Shown here: positions 1 through 6,902 of the stretch, one piece after another
How positions within the stretch are numbered: position 1 is the stretch's first letter
Layout: each line of letters opens with the position of its first letter
Source of the DNA: Fontibacter flavus
GTDB taxonomy: Bacteria > Bacteroidota > Bacteroidia > Cytophagales > Cyclobacteriaceae
DNA length: 12,059 bases
Direction of reading: 5' to 3'
Assembly (NCBI RefSeq): GCF_042432905.1
Contig: NZ_JBHLWI010000031.1
Span: 1 to 12,059, forward strand
Notes under the pieces: generated by a model
Database searches by the model: none
Told to the model about the DNA's origin: nothing
The model's input: the letters and a program-made list of their open reading frames with translations, nothing else
Made by a program: the position numbers and the translations under genes

Positions 1-34
1 TGCCAGTCTGATTTTTAAAAACTACCTTAGACAT
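1..34 (-). CDS. Start of an unidentified gene running off the left edge
   Basis: On the minus strand an ATG at 34-32 opens a frame that stays open to the window edge. It encodes only MSKVVFKNQTG and part of one further codon. Supporting signs are an A-rich pre-start sequence (ACAACA) and a promoter-like element just upstream, placed after the terminator of the pyr operon, which is where a new transcription unit is expected. Eleven residues are too few to name a family. It could also be a chance open frame. Confidence 0.35.
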   Translation of the reverse strand, partial: MSKVVFKNQTG

Positions 35-51
35 TGTTGTATTTTGTTCAA

Positions 52-84
52 CTCTAAAATAATAATTTTAGAGAAGATCAACAA
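52..84 (-). promoter_or_regulatory. Putative Bacteroidota promoter overlapped by a palindromic operator
   Basis: Read on the minus strand, TTGTTG (84-79), a 17-base spacer and TATTTTAG (61-54) match the Bacteroidota -33/-7 pattern TTG-N17-23-TAnnTTTG with one mismatch in the -7 box. A perfect inverted repeat with 9-base arms, CTCTAAAAT and ATTTTAGAG (52-60 and 65-73, spacer AATA), covers the -7 box. A dimeric repressor could bind there, or it may simply form an AT-rich hairpin. The promoter role is inferred; the symmetry is seen directly. Confidence 0.4.
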
Positions 85-85
85 T

Positions 86-127
86 AAAAAAAGGGTGTCT
101 CGACTTTTCGGACACCCCCTTTTTTTT
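86..127 (-). terminator. Intrinsic terminator of the pyrR-pyrB operon (bidirectional form)
   Basis: GGGTGTC (93-99) pairs with GACACCC (111-117). CGA (101-103) and TCG (108-110) extend the stem inward across a one-base bulge, leaving a CTTT loop. An A-run (86-92) on the left and a T-run (120-127) on the right give a U-tract in either direction. It lies 37 bases past the pyrB stop, so its main role is to end the minus-strand pyr transcript. Confidence 0.9.
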
Positions 128-164
128 CTACATCAATATGCAAAAAAGAGTTTGCTTTAACTCA

Positions 165-1088
165 TTATTTGGATCCAGCCAATAAATAAAGGACAGCCAT
201 TCTCACAGCTACCCCATTTTCAACCTGTTGGAGGATGATGGAATGCTCGCTGTCTGCCACATCAGAATTCAATTCAACACCACGGTTGATCGGTCCCGGG
301 TGCATGATGACGATTTCTTTGTTTAGTTTGTCCAACATTTTCCTATTGACACCAAAATAGAGCGAATACTCTCTAAGTGATGGGAAATATTTGATCTGCT
401 GTCTTTCAAGTTGAATTCTAAGGATATTGGCCACATCGCACCATTGAAGGGCTTTTTCAACATCATGTTCTACTTTTACCCCAAGGCTTGCAATGTGTTT
501 TGGGATCAGGGTAATCGGACCACAAACCATCACCTCGGCGCCAAGCTTTTGTAAGCAAAAGATATTGGATAAAGCTACCCTGGAGTGTAGGATGTCGCCG
601 ATGATGGCTACTTTTTTGCCCGCAACGTCACCGAGCTTTTCGCGGATGGAGAATGCATCCAATAATGCCTGCGTTGGATGTTCATGGGTGCCGTCTCCTG
701 CATTGACAATATTGGCAGAAATATTCCTTGAAAGAAAATGTGGCGCGCCAGGGCTGCTATGCCTCATGACTACCATGTCTACTTTCATAGAGAGAATATT
801 ATTGACGGTATCAATAAGGGTTTCACCTTTTTTTACAGAACTGTTACTGGAAGAGAAATTGATCACATCGGCAGAAAGCCTTTTTTCAGCTAATTCGAAA
901 GATAATCTGGTACGGGTAGAATTTTCAAAAAAAATATTGGCAATGGTAATGTCTCTCAGAGAAGGGACTTTTTTGATAGGCCGGTTCAGTACCTCTTTGA
1001 AATTGTCAGCTGTTTCGAATATCAATTGTATATCTTCCGCAGTAATGTCCTTGATGCCTAAAAGGTGCCTGGTGCTGAGTTGTGACAT
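165..1088 (-). CDS. pyrB: Aspartate carbamoyltransferase, catalytic chain
   Basis: This cytoplasmic enzyme joins carbamoyl phosphate to L-aspartate to give N-carbamoyl-aspartate, the committed step of de novo pyrimidine synthesis. From the ATG at 1088 it has 307 residues, normal for the family. Visible motifs are the carbamoyl-phosphate loop FENSTRTR (54-61), the KKGET lysine (about residue 87) lent to the neighbouring active site, HPTQ (137-140), and HPGPINRG (273-280). The frame stays open further up to a TTG at 1118, but that start would overlap pyrR. The ATG, 8 bases after the pyrR stop and preceded by AAAAAATAAT, gives the canonical N-terminus MSQLSTRHLLGI. No regulatory-chain gene (pyrI) is next to it. 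Control is probably through the shared transcript with pyrR. Confidence 0.97.
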   Translation of the reverse strand: MSQLSTRHLLGIKDITAEDIQLIFETADNFKEVLNRPIKKVPSLRDITIANIFFENSTRTRLSFELAEKRLSADVINFSSSNSSVKKGETLIDTVNNILSMKVDMVVMRHSSPGAPHFLSRNISANIVNAGDGTHEHPTQALLDAFSIREKLGDVAGKKVAIIGDILHSRVALSNIFCLQKLGAEVMVCGPITLIPKHIASLGVKVEHDVEKALQWCDVANILRIQLERQQIKYFPSLREYSLYFGVNRKMLDKLNKEIVIMHPGPINRGVELNSDVADSEHSIILQQVENGVAVRMAVLYLLAGSK

Positions 1089-1096
1089 ATTATTTT

Positions 1097-1639
1097 TTAA
1101 GCTTTTTCTGTTATCCAAATAGCGTCTTTTTCAAAGCCTTTTTCAGCCCATTCTACCGAGACATATTGGCTTTCCAAAGTGTTGACTTTGATGCCACAAT
1201 AATCCGGCATAATAGGAAAATCTCTGGTATATTTTCTGTCGACTAATACCATTAACTCCACTTTTTGTGGTCTGCCAAAGGCTATCATGGCATCCAAGGC
1301 TGCCCTTACTGATCTGCCTTTGTACAGGACATCATCGATCAGTACCACTTTCTTTCCTTCAATCAAAAAGTCTATTTTGGTTTCATTGGCTTTCAATGGA
1401 AAATCTCTTCTCCTGAAATCATCCCTATGAAATGTGGCATCTAAATACCCAAAAGCCACTTTTTGTCCGGAAATTTCTTCTAAAGTCTTGACGATTTTGT
1501 CCAAAACTATGGGGCCTCTTGGCTGTAGTCCCAAAAGTACGGTATTTTCAAAAGTATCGTGATTTTCGATCAACTGGTGGCAAAACCGCTTCAATATGAT
1601 AGCGATTTGCTGTTGGTCAAGGACAAGTCTTTTTTGCAT
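1097..1639 (-). CDS. pyrR: PyrR: pyrimidine regulator / uracil phosphoribosyltransferase
   Basis: This is a 180-residue member of the PyrR phosphoribosyltransferase family. In Bacillus the family binds pyr mRNA in response to UMP and also makes UMP from uracil and PRPP. The PRPP-binding segment is clear at residues 98-118 (VVLIDDVLYKGRS plus following helix, acidic pair D102-D103). The N-terminal LGLQPRGP segment (about 36-43) and LDATFHRDD (66-74) match the family's substrate-loop regions. In the PRPP loop the usual LYTGRT reads LYKGRS. It is the first gene of a two-gene operon with pyrB, 8 bases apart. A perfect -7 box lies only about 16 bases upstream of the ATG, so there is little room for a PyrR-bound attenuator in its own leader. 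Family assignment is secure; the regulatory mode is uncertain. Confidence 0.95.
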   Translation of the reverse strand: MQKRLVLDQQQIAIILKRFCHQLIENHDTFENTVLLGLQPRGPIVLDKIVKTLEEISGQKVAFGYLDATFHRDDFRRRDFPLKANETKIDFLIEGKKVVLIDDVLYKGRSVRAALDAMIAFGRPQKVELMVLVDRKYTRDFPIMPDYCGIKVNTLESQYVSVEWAEKGFEKDAIWITEKA

Positions 1640-1655
1640 GGCTGTGCTTTGCCTG

Positions 1656-1663
1656 CAAATATA
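1656..1663 (-). promoter_or_regulatory. -7 box of the pyrR-pyrB promoter
   Basis: On the minus strand TATATTTG matches TAnnTTTG exactly. Its last base is 16 bases upstream of the pyrR ATG (1639), which predicts a leader of roughly 10 bases. No convincing -33 TTTG is visible at the expected 17-23 base distance. Confidence 0.55.
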
Positions 1664-1808
1664 AAAATAAATGAGGAAGATTGAAGATAGCGAGTTAAAG
1701 GGTTTTTTCTTTTTTTAAAATAACTGAATTTCCTGTCCAATACTGAAGGGTAAGAAGGTTTAAGATGAATCCAGTCGAATCAAATTCTATTGAGACTTAA
1801 CTTTAAAA

Positions 1809-3455
1809 TCAATTCGATTCATTTTCATCTTCCTCAGGTACATATTTGTCGCCATCCACTTTTATTTTGGTTAGGAAGTAAACCTCCCTTACTTCATCTC
1901 TTCCTCCATCATTGATAAATCTGATTTTCTGTTTTCCACTTAGTAAAAAGTAATCATCATACCACCAGGATAAATTAAGGCTGGTTTCCTGTGTCTCCCT
2001 TATCCTTTCATTTTCATTGGTGAGTTCTATTTCGAAGGATTTGTTTTCGAAAATGACTTCGCCGTCTTTCAGATAACTCATGTAGAGTTGGATACCGTCC
2101 ATATATAAGTAATGGAGTTTGCTTCCGTCAAAACTCACTTCTCCATATTTTCCGGGGATGTTCGTTGACTTATTGGAAAGATTAAAAGCATTGTCCCAGA
2201 TGACCTGACCTTCTTTGCCTATATACAGAAAATATGCTGAAATGAACTTGTATTCACCTTCATATTGCCATGGGAAAGGACTATAGCGTGCAGTATTGAA
2301 AAGCTGTGAACCATAAGCCGGTCCGTAATTCATCCCATCAAAATATAGTCTGTTTGGATTGAATCTATATGCATCATTGGCGTAAACACCATCCCGGGGA
2401 ATATATCTTGGATTAGTGGCAGTGAAGTGATCATTATAAACCAAATAACCTTTATCTGTGGTAATGATTTCTCTGGAGGAAAATACTGGCTTGAGGCTGG
2501 GAGACTTGCCCTTCTCAAACTGTTTTTCCAGTTCTTTCCATTTTCTTTCTCTCTGCTTTTCATTCAGGTAATTATAGAAATTGGGGAAATCTTCCATGGT
2601 GTAATATTTCAAGACATATTCCCCAAATTCGTTGATATCAGCTATGTAAATTCCCTGATAAGCTTCTCTTCTTTTTTGGCCATAGGTGCCAATAACCGAT
2701 TGCTGGAAATCTTCGATAGGAGTAAGTAATCCTTCCACTATCTCCATATTGCTTTCATCCAGTTTTTCTATGACTACTTCCCTGATTTTATTGCCCAATA
2801 CATCAAAAGAAAGTACAGAAACCTGTTTTTGCTTGTATTTGTCCCGCCTACTGATCAAGACATCTATGATTTCAAGCTCACTGTCCTTGCGCAACTGTAG
2901 GACTAAAGTTTCTTTGCCATAAATCCCCTGTACCGTGTATACATCATTGTCGGAAATATTATAAATCTGCAAAATAGGCCGCATCTCTGCATTGCCTAGA
3001 AAGACAGCATGCCTGTTGAGTACAAAAAATTCTTTAAAATCCATCGGATAAATATTTTCCAATGGAAATTCATTTGCCTCATCAGTTTCAAGATTGATTT
3101 CAATCAGGTATTTCTCAGAATTGGAAGCAGACCCTTTCTGCATCAAAGCATAAAAAAAGTCTCCTTCTAAATCGTATCCCACGAGATCAAAATTTTCTTT
3201 GATATTGATTTCTTTGGTTGGGGTGGCCTGTAATCCGTAATCAGCTGAAAAATATTGAAACTTCGAGCGGAGATTGAATCCACGTTCCGGTTGGGCCCTA
3301 AAGGCCAATACCCCACTGGGCCTTTTGATGATCATAAAATCATTCTCCTGGAACTTGACTTCGACTTCCAATCTTTCGACAAATTCCATCTGGCCCAAAG
3401 CCATTTGGCTAAAAAAAATGAAAAAGAATAAGACTAAATAATAAGGGGTTTTCAT
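1809..3455 (-). CDS. Exported protein of unknown function, 548 residues
   Basis: I do not recognise this family. The N-terminus MKTPYYLVLFFFIFFSQMALGQ is a clear signal peptide (short basic start, hydrophobic core about 5-17, likely cleavage after ALG or ALGQ), so the product is probably periplasmic or envelope-associated. No lipobox cysteine and no further membrane helices are seen. The mature part is rich in aromatic and charged residues, with many short alternating hydrophobic stretches, suggesting a beta-rich fold such as a propeller; this is inference only. The C-terminus is highly acidic (VPEEDENESN). Its ATG shares the ATGA overlap with the stop of the EVE-domain gene, so the two are very likely co-transcribed and translationally coupled. 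No clear terminator follows it before the pyrR promoter. Confidence 0.85.
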   Translation of the reverse strand: MKTPYYLVLFFFIFFSQMALGQMEFVERLEVEVKFQENDFMIIKRPSGVLAFRAQPERGFNLRSKFQYFSADYGLQATPTKEINIKENFDLVGYDLEGDFFYALMQKGSASNSEKYLIEINLETDEANEFPLENIYPMDFKEFFVLNRHAVFLGNAEMRPILQIYNISDNDVYTVQGIYGKETLVLQLRKDSELEIIDVLISRRDKYKQKQVSVLSFDVLGNKIREVVIEKLDESNMEIVEGLLTPIEDFQQSVIGTYGQKRREAYQGIYIADINEFGEYVLKYYTMEDFPNFYNYLNEKQRERKWKELEKQFEKGKSPSLKPVFSSREIITTDKGYLVYNDHFTATNPRYIPRDGVYANDAYRFNPNRLYFDGMNYGPAYGSQLFNTARYSPFPWQYEGEYKFISAYFLYIGKEGQVIWDNAFNLSNKSTNIPGKYGEVSFDGSKLHYLYMDGIQLYMSYLKDGEVIFENKSFEIELTNENERIRETQETSLNLSWWYDDYFLLSGKQKIRFINDGGRDEVREVYFLTKIKVDGDKYVPEEDENESN

Positions 3456-3862
3456 CGAGATAACTTAACAATATGGTCAAACTGTTCTTTTTCGACAGGC
3501 ATTACAGAAAGCCTGGATTGTTTCAATAAAGGCAAGGTACTCAATTCATCGTCTTCTTTTATCTGATCCAAAGTAAAAGGATTATTTAGAGATTTTGAAG
3601 CTTTGATTTTTACCGCAACCCAGCCTTTGTTCTCATCGTCTTTGGGATCCGGGAATGCCTCTTTGGAAACCTCAGCTATTCCCACAATCTCTTTGGTTTT
3701 GCCACTGTGGTAAAATAAAACTTTGTCTCCTAATTTCATTTCCTTTAGGTAGTTACGAGCCTGGAAATTACGTATGCCATCCCAAACGTCTTCTTCAAGT
3801 TTGCATAAGTCATCCCAGCCATATTCACTGGGTTCAGATTTTACTAGCCAATAATTCATCAT
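3452..3862 (-). CDS. EVE-domain protein (YTH/ASCH-like fold)
   Basis: This small soluble protein of 136 residues is essentially one EVE domain. The hallmark N-terminus YWLVKSEPSEYGWDDL is present at residues 4-19, followed by VWDGIRNFQARNYL (26-39), the strand GDKVLFYHSG (45-54) and the C-terminal PLLKQSRLSVMPV (about 111-123). EVE domains belong to the PUA-like superfamily. Structural and comparative work links them to binding of modified bases in nucleic acids, but the target of this one is unknown. Two adjacent ATGs (3862 and 3859) could both serve; the second gives the more typical MNYWLVKSEP start. It overlaps the next gene by four bases (ATGA) and is divergent from the PolX operon, separated by about 100 bases. 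Confidence 0.92.
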   Translation of the reverse strand: MMNYWLVKSEPSEYGWDDLCKLEEDVWDGIRNFQARNYLKEMKLGDKVLFYHSGKTKEIVGIAEVSKEAFPDPKDDENKGWVAVKIKASKSLNNPFTLDQIKEDDELSTLPLLKQSRLSVMPVEKEQFDHIVKLSR

Positions 3863-3963
3863 GATTTAATTGTTAAAGCATGGCATAAGATAAGTTTTAA
3901 GATTTTATTTTGAAACAATTATTGATGACATTTGTCCTATTCAGAAACCAAATAATAAAAATT

Positions 3964-5676
3964 TTGGACCAGAAAAGTATACTGCGACAGCTCAAGCTTA
4001 TCATCAAGCTCATGGAGCTTCATGACGAAAATTCTTTTAAAATCAGAAGTTATCAATCTGCAGTCAATACGATTGACAGAGGAGAGATTTCGATTGAAGG
4101 TAAAGGTATGGAGGAGCTTCAGGGGATCAATGGTATTGGTAAGGGGATTGCGGAAGTGATTTCTTCGCTGACTTTGAATGGAACTCATCCATATTTGGAA
4201 GAACTACTCAGCAAGACGCCAACAGGAATACTCGAAATATTAGAAATTAAAGGTTTGGGGCCCAAAAAGGTAAAAATCCTTTGGGATGAACTGAATATTA
4301 CTTCTACGCATGAACTGATGGAGGCCTGTCAGTCAGGACAGGTAGCCAAGGCAAAAGGCTTTGGGGAAAAGACCCAGGAAAGTATCATTCAGGCATTGGA
4401 GTTTAGGGCTGCTAATATGGGCAAATGGCTGTTTGCCGACATTGAAGAAGCAATGAATGATCTTGCCAATAGCATTGGAAAGCTGAAAGGTGTCTCTAAA
4501 GTTTGCACTGTAGGGGAATTTGCCCGCAAAATGGAGGTCATCGAAGTTGTTGAATGGTTGGTGTCAACTGATGATCCAAGTGAGGTGATGATCCAGTTAA
4601 ACGATCTGAAAACTCTTAGTCAGGAAAAAAAATTATCAAGTCCTTTCAAATGGAGAGGTAAGCTTCTTGAGCCAGAGGTGAGTTTGGTAATCCACTTTTC
4701 AGGTCGAGATAATTTTACAGTGGAAAAAATGCTCAGAACAGGGAGTAAGGCCCATTTACTTTATCCTTTGGAAGACAACAAGACTTTGGTCGAAATACTG
4801 AGAGAGGAGAAAGGAGCTGATACAGAAGAAGCTGTTTATGAAAAGGCTGGTCTTCCTTGGATACCGGAAGAGTTGAGAGAAGGCTATTTTGAAATGGAAT
4901 GGGTGAAAACCAATAAGGTTGAGAGTTTATTGGAAGAAAAGGACCTGAAGGGGATTTTACATAACCACTCTACCTACAGTGATGGAAAGCATACACTCAG
5001 TCAAATGGCAGTATATTGCAAAGAGTTGGGATATGAATATTTGGGTATATCTGACCATAGCAGGACAGCCTCTTATGCAGGAGGCCTAGAAATTGAGAAA
5101 GTTCAGAAACAGCATCAGGAAATTGATGAATTGAACAAGAAACTTGCCCCTTTTAAGATTTTCAAAGGAATAGAAAGCGATATCTTGACAGATGGCAGTT
5201 TGGATTATCCAGATGAGATTTTGGCAAGTTTTGATTTTATAGTATCCTCCATTCACTCAGGATTGAGTATGGATAGGAAGAAAGCAACAGCCAGATTGCT
5301 CAAGGCCATTGATAATCCTTATACCACCATTTTGGGACATCCCACAGGAAGATTGCTGCTAAGAAGGGAAGGTTATCCGATTGACCATAAGGTTATTATC
5401 GATGCCTGTGCCAAAAATGGGGTAATCATAGAGATCAATGCCAATCCTTGGAGGTTGGACCTGGATTGGAGATGGGTAAATTATGCAATGGAAAAAGGTG
5501 TGAAATTATCGATTAATCCAGATGCACACGAAATGGAAGGATATGCAGATATGAGGTACGGCGTATTGGTTGGAAGAAAAGGGGGATTGACCAAAGAGAT
5601 GACATTTAATGCTTTGTCTCGAACAGAAGTAGAAGCATATTTTCAAGAAAGAAAGAATAAAATCAAATCTAGATGA
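3964..5676 (+). CDS. polX: PolX-family protein: HhH, degenerate polymerase palm, intact PHP nuclease
   Basis: The order of domains is that of bacterial PolX. There are helix-hairpin-helix motifs (LQGINGIGKGIAEVI, about 52-66; LEIKGLGPKKVK, about 93-104), an X-family polymerase core, then a C-terminal PHP domain (about 327-550). PHP metal ligands look complete: H333/H335, D340, H365, E404, H431, H459, D520 and H522, predicting a Mn-dependent 3'-5' exonuclease or phosphatase. The palm does not look catalytic. Where the family has GSxRR...GDxDxLV, this protein has GEFARKMEVIEVVEWLV (184-200), and the third aspartate position is S240. The chosen TTG start gives MDQKSILRQLKL and 570 residues, the usual PolX length. 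An ATG at 3925 and a TTG at 3910 are in frame and possible. A weak -7-like GACATTTG (3927-3934) would favour the later start. It likely acts in DNA repair. Confidence 0.93.
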   Translation: MDQKSILRQLKLIIKLMELHDENSFKIRSYQSAVNTIDRGEISIEGKGMEELQGINGIGKGIAEVISSLTLNGTHPYLEELLSKTPTGILEILEIKGLGPKKVKILWDELNITSTHELMEACQSGQVAKAKGFGEKTQESIIQALEFRAANMGKWLFADIEEAMNDLANSIGKLKGVSKVCTVGEFARKMEVIEVVEWLVSTDDPSEVMIQLNDLKTLSQEKKLSSPFKWRGKLLEPEVSLVIHFSGRDNFTVEKMLRTGSKAHLLYPLEDNKTLVEILREEKGADTEEAVYEKAGLPWIPEELREGYFEMEWVKTNKVESLLEEKDLKGILHNHSTYSDGKHTLSQMAVYCKELGYEYLGISDHSRTASYAGGLEIEKVQKQHQEIDELNKKLAPFKIFKGIESDILTDGSLDYPDEILASFDFIVSSIHSGLSMDRKKATARLLKAIDNPYTTILGHPTGRLLLRREGYPIDHKVIIDACAKNGVIIEINANPWRLDLDWRWVNYAMEKGVKLSINPDAHEMEGYADMRYGVLVGRKGGLTKEMTFNALSRTEVEAYFQERKNKIKSR

Positions 5677-5963
5677 GCAATTGGATGGAAAAAGATGAGA
5701 ATATGCTGTTGAAGCGCTCATTTATATTTGGAGTAATAGGGATTGTCATTTGTCTAATCCCTCTTTATAATAACTATTTTCATTTTATAGCACACTCTTT
5801 GGGTGCGCTTAATGGTATTGGAATTGCTTTGCAGTTTTTTGGATTGAGTATCGCAGTTTTGGTCCTGAGAAAACGGAAGATAGCAGAAGAAGTCAAGGAT
5901 AAAGCCAAAAAGATGGTACTTGTATTAGGGGTAGCATTGGTATTCTTTTTTATGGTGATTTAA
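5673..5963 (+). CDS. Small integral membrane protein, 96 residues
   Basis: The protein is unrecognised by name. It has three hydrophobic segments, at about 15-31, 41-65 and 80-96, separated by a basic stretch (RKRKIAEEVKDKAKK), so it should sit in the inner membrane with the basic loop in the cytoplasm. The Gly/Ile-rich helices around a short basic linker recall small DUF4190-like membrane proteins, but this is only a resemblance. Its ATG lies inside the stop region of polX (ATGA, 5673-5676), so it is translationally coupled to it, and the hydrolase gene begins 13 bases after its stop. It is probably a real gene because of these tight junctions. Confidence 0.8.
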   Translation: MSNWMEKDENMLLKRSFIFGVIGIVICLIPLYNNYFHFIAHSLGALNGIGIALQFFGLSIAVLVLRKRKIAEEVKDKAKKMVLVLGVALVFFFMVI

Positions 5964-5976
5964 AGACTTTTCATTA

Positions 5977-6627
5977 ATGTTCTATCAATTAAGGTTTTCG
6001 TTCATATTAGTGATCTTTCTTGGTCTTTCATGTGCCCAAGAAAAAAGCGGTTTTGATTGGCAAGAAGGAGATATTCTTTTTCAGGATGGAGACTGTGGAG
6101 ATTTTTGTGACGCGATACGGAAGGTAACTGAGGGGTATAACGGTCAGGACTTTTCACACAACGGCATGTTGATTAAAGAGGGCGAAAATTGGATTGTGTT
6201 GGAGGCAATAGGAAAAGGTGTAAGTAAAACAACCTTAGAGGACTTTCTCAATAGACATCTTGATGAAAAAGGAAAACCAAAAGTGATGATAGGAAGGTTG
6301 AAGGAAGAGTTTCAATGGCTTGTTCCAAGGGCAATAGAAGAAGCTAAAATACACCTAGGTAAACCATATGATGCTTGGTTTGACTTTGAAAATGATGCTT
6401 TTTATTGTTCTGAATTGATTCACTTATCGTTTAAATCTGCAAATGGAGGAAAAGATCTGTTTACCCCCAAACCAATGACCTATCATGACCCGGATACAGG
6501 CGAGCTTTTTCCTGTTTGGGAAAAATACTTTGAAAAACTAGGTGTGCCTGTTCCTCAGGGAAAGCCAGGATTGAATCCAGGAGGTATGTCAATGGAACCT
6601 ATATTAGAGATGTATTTTTTGAAATGA
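5977..6627 (+). CDS. Exported YiiX/YebB-like (NlpC/P60, permuted) cysteine hydrolase
   Basis: This 216-residue protein has an N-terminal signal peptide (MFYQLRFSFILVIFLGLSCAQ). C19 could be lipidated, although the lipobox GLSC is imperfect; cleavage after SCA by signal peptidase I is the alternative. The mature domain fits the circularly permuted papain-like fold of the YiiX/YaeF group. WQEGDILFQDG opens it (28-38), DFSHNGM (58-64) supplies the likely catalytic His61, and AFYCSELIH (141-149) supplies the nucleophile Cys144. In this permuted group the His precedes the Cys, as here. Relatives cleave peptide or amide bonds, in some cases of cell-wall or lipid-linked substrates; the substrate here is unknown. 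It is the last gene of the polX operon and is followed by a hairpin. Confidence 0.88.
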   Translation: MFYQLRFSFILVIFLGLSCAQEKSGFDWQEGDILFQDGDCGDFCDAIRKVTEGYNGQDFSHNGMLIKEGENWIVLEAIGKGVSKTTLEDFLNRHLDEKGKPKVMIGRLKEEFQWLVPRAIEEAKIHLGKPYDAWFDFENDAFYCSELIHLSFKSANGGKDLFTPKPMTYHDPDTGELFPVWEKYFEKLGVPVPQGKPGLNPGGMSMEPILEMYFLK

Positions 6628-6628
6628 A

Positions 6629-6651
6629 CAGTTCATTTTGTAAATGAGTTG
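6629..6651 (+). other. Stem-loop just after the polX operon
   Basis: In plus-strand RNA, bases 6629-6638 pair with 6642-6651 around a UGU loop, ten pairs of which two are G-U. On the minus strand those two become mismatches, so the hairpin favours plus-strand RNA. It begins two bases after the hydrolase stop. No U-tract follows, so it may protect the 3' end or assist factor-dependent termination. Confidence 0.45.
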
Positions 6652-6655
6652 AAAA

Positions 6656-6673
6656 ATCACCCAATTGGGTGAT
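6656..6673 (-). terminator. Perfect 18-base palindrome with a minus-strand U-tract
   Basis: ATCACCCAATTGGGTGAT is a perfect palindrome. Read on the minus strand it is followed by TTTTT, so it has terminator form in that direction; on the plus strand it is followed by GTGTTAG with no U-tract. It begins four bases past the stop of the small minus-strand ORF at 6677-6898. In plus-strand RNA it would be a second hairpin after the polX operon. A protein-binding palindrome is another possibility. Confidence 0.5.
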
Positions 6674-6676
6674 GTG

Positions 6677-6898
6677 TTAGTGGTTGTAAGCCTGCAATTT
6701 TACATTGAATTTATTAATGATATCATTTTTGTCTTCATAGCATACTGGCCAGATGTTATGGGTTTTGCTCATAAGAATGAAATGTGAGCTTTTGAATTTG
6801 TTGATCGGTCTGGAACAATTTTCATTGATTTGATCCGGTATCCCATGTTTTGGTGGGGTAAGTAAAGGTTTATTTCTGTTAAAATTATTTAAATGCAT
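6677..6898 (-). CDS. Doubtful small ORF, 73 residues
   Basis: This is an open frame from ATG at 6898 on the minus strand, filling most of the gap between the hydrolase and the lipoprotein genes. No family is recognised; there is no signal peptide, membrane helix or Cys-pair motif (single Cys at about residues 28 and 53). For it: it is not a shadow of a coding gene, and a terminator-like palindrome with a U-tract directly follows its stop. Against it: its start is only four bases from the divergent lipoprotein start, so its promoter would have to lie inside that gene, and the lipoprotein's own putative promoter lies within this ORF. It could be a decayed gene or a non-coding antisense transcript. 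Confidence 0.3.
   Translation of the reverse strand: MHLNNFNRNKPLLTPPKHGIPDQINENCSRPINKFKSSHFILMSKTHNIWPVCYEDKNDIINKFNVKLQAYNH
6848..6878 (+). promoter_or_regulatory. Putative promoter of the lipoprotein gene
   Basis: TTTTG (6848-6852), an 18-base spacer and TATTTCTG (6871-6878) fit the Bacteroidota -33/-7 pattern with one mismatch in the -7 box (C for T). The start codon follows 24 bases later. This is the best match in the gap. Confidence 0.4.
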
Positions 6899-6902
6899 TC
6901 CA

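Noticed and set aside
1089..1118. Longer pyrB start at a TTG (1118)
   Set aside because: It would overlap the end of pyrR by 22 bases and add ten residues not seen in the family; the ATG at 1088 gives the standard N-terminus.
493..1122. Plus-strand open frame of 209 residues
   Set aside because: It lies antisense to pyrB, whose protein shows all aspartate carbamoyltransferase motifs; the antisense product has no recognisable features.
1777..1820. Imperfect inverted repeat (GAATCAAATT and AATTCGATTC) spanning the stop of the 548-residue gene, considered as its terminator
   Set aside because: It has a 24-base AT-rich loop, one G-U pair and no U-tract after it.
3910..3963. Longer PolX starts (TTG at 3910, ATG at 3925)
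   Set aside because: The extra residues precede the conserved family N-terminus and exceed the usual 570-residue length. They are kept as alternatives rather than the main call.
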